Assembly (NCBI GenBank): GCA_948470475.1
Contig: OX419337.1
Span: forward strand, 35,076,970-35,140,969
Length of the DNA: 64,000 nucleotides
Source of the DNA: Galaxea fascicularis
Taxonomy: Eukaryota; Cnidaria; Anthozoa; Scleractinia; Euphylliidae
Reading direction: 5' to 3'
Part shown: positions 1 through 11,789 of the stretch, piece after piece
Position numbering within the stretch: the stretch's first letter is position 1
Layout: each line of letters begins with the position of its first letter
Made by a program: the position numbers and the translations under genes
Notes under the pieces: generated by a model
What the model saw: only the letters and a program-made list of their open reading frames with translations
Databases searched by the model: none
What the model was told of the DNA's origin: nothing

Positions 1-1085
1 TGATCCAACGTGGCAAAGGCCGATGATAAATCGAAAATGTACGTTAGCACATGTTTGAATGGTGGCTGTGGCTCTGCAGCAAAACAGTAAAAAAAAAATA
101 GGTACCCATGGGGTACATGTGCTGGCTAGGAGCAAGTTATCATTAACCTTGCGATTTTGAACTTGGTGTACTGTAAATTAAGGGAAGGACGGATTTTGTC
201 AGAATGGATACAGGGCAAGTTTGGGTGGAGCAGTGAGAGCACAGTAGTTTGATTTAAGTAACATGAAGCGTGCCAGTTTCATTGAAAATTTGGGGTATGC
301 AGCACAGAGGTACAGTGGTCAGTTGTTTAAAAAAGGAGTTAGTTGCGTGAGAACAATACTTGGCTTGGCAACGTGTCAGCTAAAACGTTTCTTTTGTACT
401 TTACTTCACTTAAGTTTTTTGAAAGAGGATTATAGCGTGCATTTGTATAAAAGAGGTAATAGATTAGACAAGGAATACTGGAGTAAGGTGATATAGGAAA
501 AAAGGTAGAGTTTGCATGAAAAGCTGAAATGAGACAAAGTATGTTACAACATGCAACAAGACGTCTAGAAGCATTCACGTGGGTTGCATTGGTGATGCAT
601 GGCCAGCAAGCTTAAATTGTTACTGCGGTAGGGTTGGGAGCTTGTTGTGGCTCAGTACTGCCTCGATGAGGCGAAGCCATATAGTCATCGGGTTGTGTCA
701 GCATTTTGGGCACACACCTTCGTTTGAAGTAAGGGGAAAACTTTATTTGTAGCCCAAATTGTTTACCACACTTTTCAATTATTGTCTGTAGGTAATAAAA
801 TGAAGTGTTATTCAAGTTTTAGGCCGATGCATGCGTGGTAATTCACTTTACTTGAAAAGACAACAAACAAAGTGATCGTTATTGATGTGGATTCCAAAGA
901 GCATCTCAACCGTAACTTGCTGAAGATCACAAATGCGAAACAAAAACCCTTTAAGGAATAAATGAGCCTCTCTGGAGGAATAATGAACCTCTTAACCACT
1001 TGATTCAAGCAGAATGAATAAATTTAGATGCCCACGGCACTTGGTAGTATTAACCTAACGAAATATCTATGGTTGGTAAAGATTA
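1..1085. other. Gene-free stretch, nothing recognised
   Basis: Short ATG-started frames occur on both strands, but none shows a domain, compositional bias or splice structure I can support. I see no inverted repeats or tandem repeats here. The stretch ends at the TA dinucleotide that flanks the next transposon-like element. Confidence 0.5.
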
Positions 1086-1495
1086 GTTCCCACTAGCGAC
1101 ATAAGGATCATAAGCATAATCATAATCCTAAACATAAACATAAGCTTATGTTCTAGTGGGAACGGTTTTCAACAGCACTCGCAAGCTTTTCGTCGAACCT
1201 AGGCGCCATCTTGAAATGAACCGACCCGAAAGTACTGGACCTAGACTTTCATTGGGCAAAATACAATGACCCCGTTGCGTCATTATGTTTCTCATTATGT
1301 CGTTATGATTTTCGCGTTCCCACTACAAAGAAAAGCAACATAGTCATAGTCAAAGACATAATCATAATCAAGAAAATAGTCGATCATTTTCTTATGATTA
1401 TGATTATGTTTCTAGACGTTCCCACTAAGACATAAGCGACATAACAACGTTATGTTCGTACTTATGATTATGATAGTTATGTCACTAGTGGGAAC
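1086..1495. mobile_element. Short TIR element (MITE-like) with TA flanks, composite structure
   Basis: The left end starts GTTCCCACTAG and the right end finishes CTAGTGGGAAC, a perfect inverted pair. A TA dinucleotide lies directly outside both ends, compatible with the TA target duplication of Tc1/mariner-type elements. The inside is packed with CATAATCATAATC-like runs on both strands. Further copies of the terminal motif occur inside, at about 1152-1163, 1316 and 1418, so this may be two or more related elements fused or nested. No transposase is visible. The right terminus abuts the helicase remnant. Confidence 0.7.
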
Positions 1496-2706
1496 TAGGC
1501 TTAATACCACGTTCAATGTGCAAATAAGCAATACATTAAAGCATATTAAAGGTAGTTCACTACCCTTTGGTAGTGTTAGTATTATTGCTATAGGTGATTT
1601 ATTCCAACTCCAACCAGTTATGGATGGATGTATTTTTAAAGACATGGCTCCGGTTGTTCAAAGAGTGGATGACGCTATCCACCGGATAAATATCTATCCA
1701 GTGGATAGTGCAATGAGCTTTCCCATTACTTATCCGCTTGATAGTGATTTATCCGGTGGATAGTGCTATCCAACGTTTGAACAACCGGGGCATGTACAAT
1801 AGTGAATATGGTATTCTTTCCTCTAATATTTGGAAAGAACTTTTTGCCATGTTTGAACTATAAGAAATTATGAGACAAAGGGAAAATAAACAATTTTCTC
1901 AATTGTTGAACAGACTAAGGGAAGGTAACCACACTAATGATGATATAATGAAATTTAAGAAGAGAGTGATTTTCAACACGACTGCTTCTGACTATCCAAA
2001 ACATGCACCGTACTTATTCATACAAAATGCTACAGTAAATGACTATAATGACAAAGCACACCGTGCAATATCAGGTACTAAGTATTGCATTAAAGCCCAT
2101 GACAGTGTCATAGGGGCTGACTCACATCAACTCAAGCAGAAGATTTAAAACAGGTTCCGAATGATCCTCGCAAAACAAAACAGCTACACTCTGTGCTTAA
2201 CTCAGCAGTTGGAGAAGGAACTGAGATCTCTTAACACCAGAAGAGATGATGGAATGGCAAATGGTGCAAGTAATGTTATCAAACTAATGCAAATCGACCA
2301 GAGAGGAATGCCTTCTGGTATAATATGGGTACAGTTTGACCATATTGATGTTGGCATGAAAACCAGACATGATATTAGACAATTGTATGTACAAGGTATT
2401 GAACCAACATGGACACCTATTAAACCTGTCACTACACAGTTTGCTGTAGGTAGAGATAGAACTATACAAGTGGTAAGAAAACAGTTTCCACTGAGACCTG
2501 CTGCTGCAAAAACTATACATAGATTGCAAGGTGATACTGAGAAACCAATTGTTGTTAACTTTGACCCTAAAGGAGCAATACCACATGTACATTATGTTGG
2601 ACTAAGCAGGGTAACAACTATAGAAGGTCTACATATAACTGATCTTTCAGAGACTAAAATTGCTGTAAGTACTGATGTACAAAATGAAATGAAGCGCTTA
2701 AATTAA
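1462..2706 (+). pseudogene. PIF1-type DNA helicase remnant (Helitron-like or stand-alone), broken
   Basis: This is a degenerate SF1 helicase of the PIF1 group, an ATP-driven 5'-3' DNA helicase that in many animal genomes is carried by Helitron rolling-circle transposons. Visible motifs are GDLFQLQPV (the post-Walker-B region) near 1590, TIHRLQGDT near 2515 and HYVGLSRVTTIEGLHI near 2590-2640, in the correct family order. The Walker A segment is not visible upstream; the frame begins at the edge of a TIR element. The reading frame is broken by a 148-bp insertion (1647-1794), a stop near 1861, a stop near 2146 and a frame change before 2161. No Rep/HUH nuclease domain is visible, so assignment to a Helitron is only inference. 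It is not expected to be functional. Confidence 0.85.
1647..1790. mobile_element. 144-bp TIR element inserted in the helicase remnant
   Basis: The terminal inverted repeats are about 40 bp long, with outer ends GCTCCGGTTGTTCAAA and, from the other side, CCCCGGTTGTTCAAA. Both continue into a CTATCCACCGGATAAAT motif. CATG lies at 1643-1646 and again at 1791-1794 and looks like the target duplication. Ignoring 1647-1794 restores the helicase frame across the junction, so the insertion boundaries are exact to within the 4-bp repeat. Confidence 0.88.
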
Positions 2707-2902
2707 GAAATGAAGCAAAACTTGACCTTTCCATAGCTCCCATCTATAGAACTAATGAAGTTTTTCTGAAGGTCTGCTTCTTAATGCTCACTCTTTACAT
2801 AAACATTTTCAAGATTTATTTACAGACTAATTAAATTACACTAGCTCTGATGTTAGCATTTTTTTCTGAGACAAGAATAAATTATTCTAAAAGTTATTAT
2901 CC

Positions 2903-3391
2903 TCAGCTCAGCTCAGTTTTCCCCAAAAGGGGCTTGATTTTCTGCAAACGAGGCATAGTTTCGCTCAATAGAGGCTTAGTTACTCTCAAAAGAGTCTCCG
3001 TTTTCCTCAAAAGACGCTGATCCATTCTTAGGAAAGGTTCATTCACCTCCAGAAGACGCGTGTTTGCGAGCGACGGGTTCGCCATGCTAGCTTGTTGGTC
3101 CTTTCTACTTCGTACGAAACGACTTAAACCTAGTGCAAAAGATAAATAGCGGGGTTTAATTCGGCCGACATTCATGGTTTCCTTGTCCATCCTTAGAAGA
3201 GGCTCGTTCGTCTTCAGACAATGCTTGTTTGACAGCGATAGGTTCGTCATGGTGGCTAGTTTGTTTATTTCACTTGGTAGGAAACGACTTAAATTTGATC
3301 CAAAATACAAACCGCTCCGTTTTATTCGGCGAAGATTAACGGTGTCAATGTTGTGGTAAGTAAAGGGAGTAATTCTGATTTTAAAAAACAT
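2903..3391 (-). repeat. Degenerate 21-bp tandem repeats with an open minus-strand frame
   Basis: From about 2917 to 3080 the sequence is a chain of imperfect 21-bp units. On the minus strand this reads as seven-residue repeats such as LLRKTET, LLRVTKP, LLSETMP and RLQKIKP. A second, diverged copy of the neighbouring block lies at about 3170-3330, giving two related stretches (LSRFLPSEINKLATMTN and LSRFVRSRKDQQASMAN). The 162-residue frame stays open from 3391 to 2903 but matches no family I know. It is either a tandem repeat that happens to stay open or an unrecognised repeat protein. No promoter or splice evidence supports expression. Confidence 0.4.
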
Positions 3392-3710
3392 TGCGTAAAA
3401 AGGACAATTTACTTACCAATTATGAAATCACTTGCAACGCGTCCGAAGAGCCTGGTGAAAGCTCATGGCGCCCTTATATCACGTGATATAGTTACGAGTT
3501 ACGGACCAAAATTGAAGACGATAGCAATAGTGCAGGCTAGGTAACCTAGCCAGCACAAAAAACTATAATCACAATGCAGAAGTCCTTACTAGAGTCCTGG
3601 CTCGAGTCCTGGCATTGATTTTATTTTATCGGTAAATGCCATACAATAAGGAAAGAACTGTGGAGCTCCGCTTTTAGGCTTGCCTAAATATATATATTAA
3701 ACTTATTTTA

Positions 3711-4115
3711 GGCTATGTTTACACAGGAACGGTTCCAAATGGATCCCACCAGATCCTGGAATGGACCACGTTTGTTCACACGGGACCGTTTCGTTTATGA
3801 ACATCGGGCCACACGGGACCAGTTGAACTTAGCAGTTAAGCATGGGCAGACGACGGCAGATAAATTTTACAAGTACCCAAGCTTAGATTGCGCTGCTACT
3901 ACCGAAAGGAACCAGTCCGGGTGTTTACACGATGACAGATCCCATTTGGGACCGAAACAGTTCCAAAACTGGACCTGCTTAATTGGAGGTCCACAAATCG
4001 GACCTATTGGTAACGGATTTACGGTACGGTTGGCAGTTCCCGTGTGAACAAAACGCCTATCCTTCACGACTTTTAGATCGGATTCATTTGGAACTGTTCC
4101 CGTGTGAACATAGGG
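3711..4115. mobile_element. PIF/Harbinger-like MITE, 405 bp
   Basis: The left end (GGCTATGTTTACACAGGAAC) and the inverse of the right end (CCCTATGTTCACACGGGAAC) match over about 35 bp with few differences. TTA lies outside both ends (3708-3710 and 4116-4118), the 3-bp target duplication typical of PIF/Harbinger. Inside are repeated GGACC and GTTCC motifs and no transposase. It lies upstream of the first visible kinase exon, possibly within an upstream intron of that gene. Confidence 0.75.
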
Positions 4116-4432
4116 TTACTCTTGATGGCAACTCGCCGAAAACGTTTTGCGTGCTTTGCTCGAACCAACGCGTATGAAGACAAATGTGCCATGTGCGAAC
4201 CCACGCAAAAACAAAAAGGAACAAACATGCATCAGTCATGACACAGCTTCGGCAACAGGCTTTTGCGATCGCGCATGCGGGTTGAAGATATGATACTCGG
4301 CTTGCAGTTGCTGAGACATCGCGTGCTACGCGAGTCGCGTAACGCGCGACCGGGGTAACTTACTTTTAGCGACACTGGAAAATCTGTTAGGTTTGCTTGG
4401 TATTCATTGTACTCTCATCGTCTGCATTGCAG

Positions 4433-5580
4433 CCACCTCAGGAGCAGAAGGAAGAAAAGCACTGATGAGAGAGATTGACTTGGGAAAACAGCTTGAAGAA
4501 AATTCTCAGCCTAACATAATCACTTTTATTGGTTGTGTGACAACACGAAGTAAGCTCATTTTTTATTTTAGATCTACAATGTAGTGGAGGTGTGTCTAAG
4601 GCAAAGTATAATTTACCCACATTAGGCTCATTCTTTTAAAGTTACATAATGACGAGATGTTTACACTTGACCGGTCGCTTTATGTTCCTGACATGAACAA
4701 ACGGGGACAATAGACATTCCCATAAAACAACACTTTCTGTCAATCAAATAACTTGTGAAAAATATGTGTTTTTGGTCGATATTTCCCCCTTCTCAATGTT
4801 GAAATTTCAGGCGTTTTATTAAGGGCCGGGCACCGGCAAATTGCTCAGCTGCGACCGCAACTTTGCCCGGCTGCTTTCAACCCTTGAACAAACTTTTTTT
4901 TTTAATACAAGGAAAGAAAAAGTGTAAAGTGACAATCGTGTTCTTTTGTTGATGTGTCTTCAGGGTAAATCAGACTTTAATGTCAAAATACTACGATATC
5001 CTTTCCTAATGACAGTATCATACACCGCATTCAACTCGTTTTGCTGTCTGTTAAAAACGAAATCACCTCATAACGCATTGCAATTTGAAGGACATTGTTT
5101 GGAGTTTCAGAATGCAGGAAAACGCATTTCTGCAACTGTGGAATTTCAAAAGTTTTCCTGGATTGCCCTTAAAGGCTAGGTAGGCCCTTTGGGCCTTCGC
5201 GATACCTTACCCACCTGTCAAATCCAAATGCCCTCTCGCTCAAAACCTTACTGACATCCCTGTTGGAATACTTTTCATGGACACTGGCACGTGATTACAA
5301 CATTGAAACTGTAGGGTGGGGGGGGGGGAAATTGGAGAATTCACGTGATTCACGAAAAAGGAATCTTTTCAGGGACTGTCTCAACTACGTTTGTACATGG
5401 TTGATGGAACTCAGGGTACAGGTTGGTGGGGATTTGGAAGATAAGGGAGCGTCTCCTACTTTAACACTGACTAATTTTGACACTTAAAGGGGCACAAACG
5501 GAGCATTGTTGTGAACAACGTAAAGATACGTTATTCACTTACACATCTTTCACGGGAACATATGAACCCAAAATTGACCT

Positions 5581-5615
<35 letters not shown>

Positions 5616-8600
5616 AGAGCATCGCACCGGAATCGTGAGGTCACGGGTTCAAGCCCCGTTGAAGTCCTGTTGAATTTTTTTCAGGCTTCTTTACGCAATC
5701 GTAAAAATTGCGATCACAACTGCGACGATCATTCTTCATTTGATTTGATATCCGCAGTTCACATATGATTTCCTTCATGGAACTTTTCTGTTTGTTATTC
5801 TCATGTTGTCTCATTTAAGTCTCTAATTTTCATTTAGGGAAGGGTTTGTCATTCAGCTGTTCCCTTAAGGAAGACATTATTCTGCGAAACGGTTGCTACA
5901 TTGACTCTCACATTATTTACACCTTTGACGCTTGTAATATAAATTTATCGAAATATTTCAGTTGCCAGCTGCTGAGCATCATCAAAAACATCAAAATGTC
6001 AACTCAGTAAATATAAAACAGGTGTCATTAATTCCTTCACAGGAATTTTTTTCAAATGATGACGAAATGACCTTCAGCTTGTGCAGTAAATATGTAGTGG
6101 GGAGGAGGATACCCAGGCAAGCCTTTCTGGAGAGCGAGATACATTAAAAACTGGTTCAATTCGATCATAAATTATCCTCAGTTGTTGTATTTGTATCGAT
6201 ATAGTTCACCCAATTCTCATCATGGAGTATTTGCCGTGTGGAGATTTGCTGGGCTATCTCAGGAAAAGCCGAGGAATTGAAGACAAGTATCATCGCGGAG
6301 AGAGCGAGGCTGCGGAGCTGAATACATATGACTTTGTCACTTTCGCCAGGCAGATTGCAACGGGGATGACGTTCCTGGCATCGAGAGGAGTATGTGGAAA
6401 ACGGAAATTTATACTATAATTTATAAGATTATCATAATCGATATGGCGAATTGTTGAGAAATTGCCTGATTCGATACTCTGATTATCAAGCAGTTGGTTC
6501 GGTAGGGTCATTAAGAAAAAAAGATAGTTTATAAGAATTAAATTCGTAGCAAAATTCAACTGTTGTTTAACCAATCTAACCAGATCTGATTATTTGCACA
6601 AATACGCTTGTAGTACATGCTTAATGATTCCCTTTTGAAGACTGTTTTGAACTAAAAATAGATCCATTGTCCATTTGACCATTTGTAGATCATTCATCGA
6701 GACTTGGCAGCAAGGAACGTTCTACTGGACCAAAACTGTGTCTGCAAAATCACCGATTTTGGTTTGGCGTACCGGAACTTCAAGTATGGCCACGGTAAAG
6801 CCAAAAAGGTATGTAGGTTTTCTTCTATTTGAACGATGAAGAAAAAACATAGGGTTTGGTATCCACCATATATGAAATCGTTCATTCGTCATGCTGCACA
6901 AACGACCTGCCGCTGCTCTTTAAGCACTGTTGTTGTCTGAGTGCCTTTACTATTTCCTCTGTTGCTGCCAAAATATGTTACCACCCCTCCCACAGGTGCC
7001 ATAGTTCCAATTGCTTCCACTATGATCACCACTGCTACTGAAAGTTAACTCTTTTAACCCTAAGATCAAAATTTAAATTCTCAATTGTTGCCCCTACACA
7101 TTTTCTGTCGAAGTAGTAGGGAGAAATTGTTAAACTATCAAGCAAATTCATCTTGTGTTATCCTGTACTTAATTTTCGTGAGAACTCTGTTTGATAAAGC
7201 GTTGATATTACAAGGAGAAATTTGATGCTGATCACTCTTAGGGTTTAAAGGGTTAATGAGGAGTTACTTTGTTTATTCATGATGTTGTTCGCAAAACGCA
7301 TCGTTGCCATGCGACTGGTGGTGCTGGCAACTTGCTGTAAATATGACAATATCTGTAGCTTATTACTGGTTACGTTTACAGGGCTGCATCCCAGTAAAAT
7401 GGACAGCCCCTGAAATACTGTACGGAAATCCTGCATCCCTCACCAGCCAAAGCGATGTGTAAGTGACACCCATTTATTTAGCCCAGTCACTTGCCTTTAG
7501 GTGAAGGGGTAAGAAAAAGCACCCCAAAGGAGTGATAGTGTAATTCACTGACATCCACTTAGTGAGCCCGTGGTTGTAGTGTTTGTTGGGTTGCCTATGA
7601 TAGTATACATGTATTATGGGATGCATTACAGTGTGCAGGAAAATGACGGGGACGAGTCTGTTACAAGTTACTGTGAAAATACGAAAACCGTAAAGACTAG
7701 AAATATTTTTGGAAATAGGAATGTTATTATGTTTCAGTTACAAAGTAAATCACGGCAAGAAAACTATAACGCAAACAGTAGGGCTAATTAGTTTGTGGTT
7801 TTATGTTTCTTTTGATTGGTTGAGGCAAAATGAGAAATGTGAAAAACAAATCAAAGTGTTCACGGGTTTTGGATTCACACACTAAATATGTGTTTTGACT
7901 CTTCGGTATCAGCAATAACATTTTATGGTCTCTACCAGTGACTCAAACGTTTGAACTGCTTAAAACAAGATTAGGTAAAAGTATACCGTCACTACATTCT
8001 TCATGTTAGAAAATAGAGTTATTTTTTGCATGTGGAAACTTTGTCTCGACTTTCTGCTTAAATACTGCATCGTTCTCATTTCGTTTTCTTATGTACAAGA
8101 AGAAACTTAATACAATCACCGTGGTTGAATTTTAAGTTATTTTCTAATCCATAGGTGGTCCTACGGAATCGTCCTCTATGAGATATTTACCATTGGTGAG
8201 TAGTCCTTCCTTGATGAATAAAAAGTGAAAAACGTTGATGTTGTCCAAAATGCTTACAAACCGTAGATGGTACATTCCTAAAAACCCTGGAGTAACTGTA
8301 TGGATGAGACACGTCGAAGTTATGAAAGGAAGAGACAGAGATGAATTGTGGAATCGGAGAAGTGAAATTAAATCAAAAGGTGCCTTGACTTATCTTTCGA
8401 TGTTACACATTGAATAGTCAATCTGCACGGAGGAAGATCAGTTGTAATTTTGACACGGTATTGCGACACTTGATTTGATGAAGAGTGGTAATAATATGAA
8501 CATTCTGATATGGTGAGCCTTGAGCAAGAAACATGGCGTCTTTTCGTATTATAAGCAGAGCAACTATACGTTTTTGCAATGGTACAAACCGGCTGAGCTT

Positions 8601-10353
8601 TATTTTCCTGGGCCATGGCTCACGAATGGATTTTACTGAAACTTAATTGTCAGATGTTCATGATAATTCGGATTGTTTTGAAAGCTTATGTGGGAATTGT
8701 GCACGCGTAAAAGTGTGTCAATTTGAGGAATCATTAAGGACAGTTGCAGAAAGTTCGCAGAGATAGATTAGATTATAGATTTATAGCCAACAAGTTTAGT
8801 GATAATCCTGTATACAACAGCTGTGAGTAGAAAAACTGTTTCACCACACACATGCAAAAAGAAATACAAGACGTATTGCTAGATCCTGCTGACTTAGTTT
8901 TGCTCCAGAAAGAAACTTTGTGGACCATGTTTCGTGCAGTATGATACAGAGCCTGCATGGTATCCAGAGCCCACTAAACCAATTGCAAATCTGGAAACAC
9001 TTTATTTTCATACTCAGTAATTAAAGAACATGATGGATATGTATATGATAAGTGTTATGACATTTTAAAACACCTAACAGGGGGTATTCCATACCCGGGC
9101 TGGACAGAAGGCCAAACAATTGCTGAAATAAAAAAGGGTTACCGCATGCCAAAACCCCCACACATCGACGACACCCTGTAAGTTCTTGCTATTTATAAGA
9201 GCTGCCGTGAAACTGAGAGTCTGTCACCTACGCAATCTTAAATGAGATACTCGTTTCACGATTAGTCATTATTAATTGATTTCGGCATGGCTTTACATGA
9301 TATACGTTTACTGACTGAAAAACTATATTTGGGCCTATCGTTTGATAATAAAAAAAATCTTCCACCTTGTCCGGGTGAGAAGCCGTTAGGAAGAGGTTAG
9401 GAAGGGGGGTACGGGGGGGGGGGTGCGGCGAGGGTGAAAATCTTTCTTACTTTTCTTACTTCACCTTCCTAAACTTACTGGAAAGGAAGGAACAAAGTTA
9501 CTGAGGGTTTCCCGCGGGATGCCTGTAGTGTGAGTGTAGCAGTTACTCATGTTTCAAGTTGTTTGTCGTTGTTAGCACTGGTCCTTTTTGTCACAGCAGG
9601 TTCCAGCAGTTAGAAGACTATAAAGAATAAATCAGACGTTTAAATTGTTTGTTTTAGGTACAGTGTGATGACTAGATGCTGGCATGAAACCCCTGAATTC
9701 CGCCCTCCTTTTGACAACCTTCGCAGAAGAATGATCAAATACATCGAAGAAGAGGTTCGTTCTTTAAACGCAGTTGCATGCATACAGAAATGAATCCCAG
9801 TTTTATCCGTTTATTTAGCGGTTTGTTTTTATGCAATTAAAATTGTTTTGTAAACTTGCGTTTGTCATTGGTATTGGCACTCAAGTGTATTGTTGTCAAT
9901 CCAAACTATTTAAGTATCATGGAGATTCTGTAAAAGCAACGGAAATTAGGTAAATTGTACATAAAGGAAGCAGGTTTGATGGTTGGCCTTCGAGCTGACT
10001 GGGTATCCTGTTGCCATTCTGTCATTCCAACGAACCTCGTTCTCAGGGTCCCCTCTTCCTCGTCCCTGGGGGACACCGGAAACGAAGTTGGTTTCCAACG
10101 GGTACTAAAATGCCAAATGTGCCTCTTTCGGTTTTTTTACCAGTTTGATGGGAGATGATACCATCAAGTAATCAGTAACATTTGGTTTTGACTTTAGTTG
10201 TACATTGGCTTGGTGGACATGTCTAAGTACAACGAAGCCAAGTATTACAAAGTTGAAGACGATGGAGCAGAGGCTGGTAACAAAGACGAACCAGTCAAGG
10301 ATGAACCAGTGAAGAAAACGTCATCTAAAAAAAAGTGGCGTAGTGTTCGTTAA
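4433..10353 (+). CDS. Receptor-type tyrosine kinase, 3' exons of the kinase domain
   Basis: Eight exons join in frame through GT-AG introns: 4433-4549, 6205-6389, 6689-6808, 7382-7458, 8155-8195, 9081-9177, 9658-9754 and 10198-10353 (stop TAA 10351). They encode about 295 residues covering the kinase domain from the alpha-C helix ([16 protein letters not shown]) onward. Key motifs are the hinge ([16 protein letters not shown]), the catalytic loop [11 protein letters not shown], the P+1 loop [25 protein letters not shown] and the C-lobe [21 protein letters not shown] is the receptor-type signature (Src types have HRDLRAAN). By eye the closest families are FGFR- and Cad96Ca-like kinases. The short lysine-rich tail repeats DEPVK and ends WRSVR. 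The exon with the glycine loop and the VAVK lysine, and any ligand-binding or membrane part, are not visible upstream. The gene therefore either starts beyond the window or is 5'-truncated. All splice phases agree, which argues against decay. Confidence 0.9.
5596..5667 (+). tRNA. tRNA-like Pol III unit, probably a tRNA pseudogene or SINE head
   Basis: A full cloverleaf can be drawn. The acceptor GGCTTCA pairs with TGAAGTC, the D arm is GCTC/GAGC, and the T arm ACGGG/CCCGT with loop TTCAAGC is perfect. A-box (TAGCTCAGTTGG) and B-box (GGTTCAAGCCC) sequences are intact. A run of seven T lies about 10 nt downstream and could end Pol III transcription. The anticodon arm is poor: the stem has an A-C mismatch, position 33 is C instead of U, and the triplet would be GGA (Ser) although the variable arm is the short non-Ser type. 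I therefore doubt that it is a working tRNA. It lies inside an intron of the kinase gene. Confidence 0.6.
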
Positions 10354-11655
10354 TAAGCACTTTTAAATCACTTTTGCGCGGCCTAAAAGAATAGTTCCTT
10401 ATTATGTAGGAGGTTGAATAGACTAATTGAAAAAGATTAATAACATTAAAGATACCAAACGTAAGGAAAACTCAGGACAGGTCTCCTGCAGCTGCTGGTA
10501 CAAGTAACTGCTCAAATTTTAAAGCAATAGAGTGATTTTGTAAACTACAAGGCCCAAAAGTGTTAAACCAAGGCAAAGGCACCTGTAGCTCCTAGCAGTA
10601 GAAAGTGGTCAAATCTTAGCAAATGGAAAAATATTCTGAACTTCAAGGTCTAAAACGGTTGTTCATAATTTGTTTGGAGATGGATCAGTATTTTAGAGTT
10701 AAAGGTATTGGATCCTGTAGATAAGCGAGGCGAAGCCGCTTTTGGATACTAACATTGCAAAAAGACTAAACAATGAAATGGTTTACCAGGCCCAAAAGTG
10801 TTGTTTGTAATTCCCAGTGGTTAGATAAATATATCATGGCTAAAGGTGTGTTGATAGGTCAGGCAAAACCGCTTGAAAGTAGTGCAGTATACACCGGCTA
10901 CTCCTTTTTTGTAGTGAGATTGACAACTTGATTGACCATTGTTTGTTTTATTTAGATTCATAAAGTCATGTGCTCTGAGTACGTTGTTGACTGGAATTAA
11001 AAAGTCTCTTATTAGCTGATTCATTTTGCTGTCTTTTTATTGTTTGAACTGCGCCTTTCCCTAAGATGCGGTCCAATTTCCTTAAGTTACTTGCAACATC
11101 GGGCAATTTAAAATCACTTTACTTTGATTATAGCCCAGAAAGACGAATAAGCCCTAGGTTTCAGTAATATTCATAGTTTTTGCTATGTAAATTTTTTTTT
11201 CCGGTTGATCAAGTTTCGAACATTTCTCGGACAACTCGGCAAGAAACACAATAAAGGGCATGCAGGGCGAAAACAAGCACCGTGTCCCCACCTTTTTATT
11301 GCATTTTTTCAATGTCCTATGTATGAGTATGGATGAGAATTAGTTGTACCAAGTTTGAAAAAAACGTTGGATAGTACATCCCTTTCAAAGAATTACCTTA
11401 AATTCCACAATGGTCCTAAGACTTGAAATACACTGTTTGAAAAAAGAAACAGAGGGTTATTGATATTTAACTCTTTAAAACAGAGGAGATTATTCTTTAA
11501 CTTTTCTGTTAACCCGGTAATGAGAAAAAAAACTGTTATTTGTAAAACAGCCAAAAGTTTAGTCGTTAACCGTATAAGTCACTACCCCATTGAGACCCTC
11601 ATACTTTTTGTCTAATCCAGAAACTCTTTCATCTAAATTTAGGCTAAAGTCTTGC
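10354..11655. other. Kinase 3' flank, no further gene recognised
   Basis: This is probably 3'-UTR and spacer of the kinase gene. AATAAA occurs near 11250, far from the stop, so it is an uncertain polyadenylation signal. I see no coding exon or TIR structure. Confidence 0.4.
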
Positions 11656-11717
11656 AATAGACCCTATTCAAAAATGGCTGCCTTTAAATTATTCTTTTGT
11701 TCATATTCAAAATAGCC
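11656..11717. repeat. Dispersed 62-bp repeat, copy 1
   Basis: This block starts with ATAGACC and contains AAAAATGGCTGCCTTTAAA and CATATTCAAAATAGCC. It recurs at 28961-29022 with few differences. In both places it lies next to a LINE reverse-transcriptase fragment, so it may mark a recurrent insertion or a piece of another dispersed element. Confidence 0.6.
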
Positions 11718-11789
11718 TCACTAAACTCGCTCGGGATAACAAATTATTAAGAATTTTTGTCTCAAAAACGAGGTTAGTGCAAGCAATGA

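Noticed and set aside
5511..5768. 85-codon frame containing the tRNA-like unit
   Set aside because: The frame is read through a Pol III unit in an intron; it has no protein signature.
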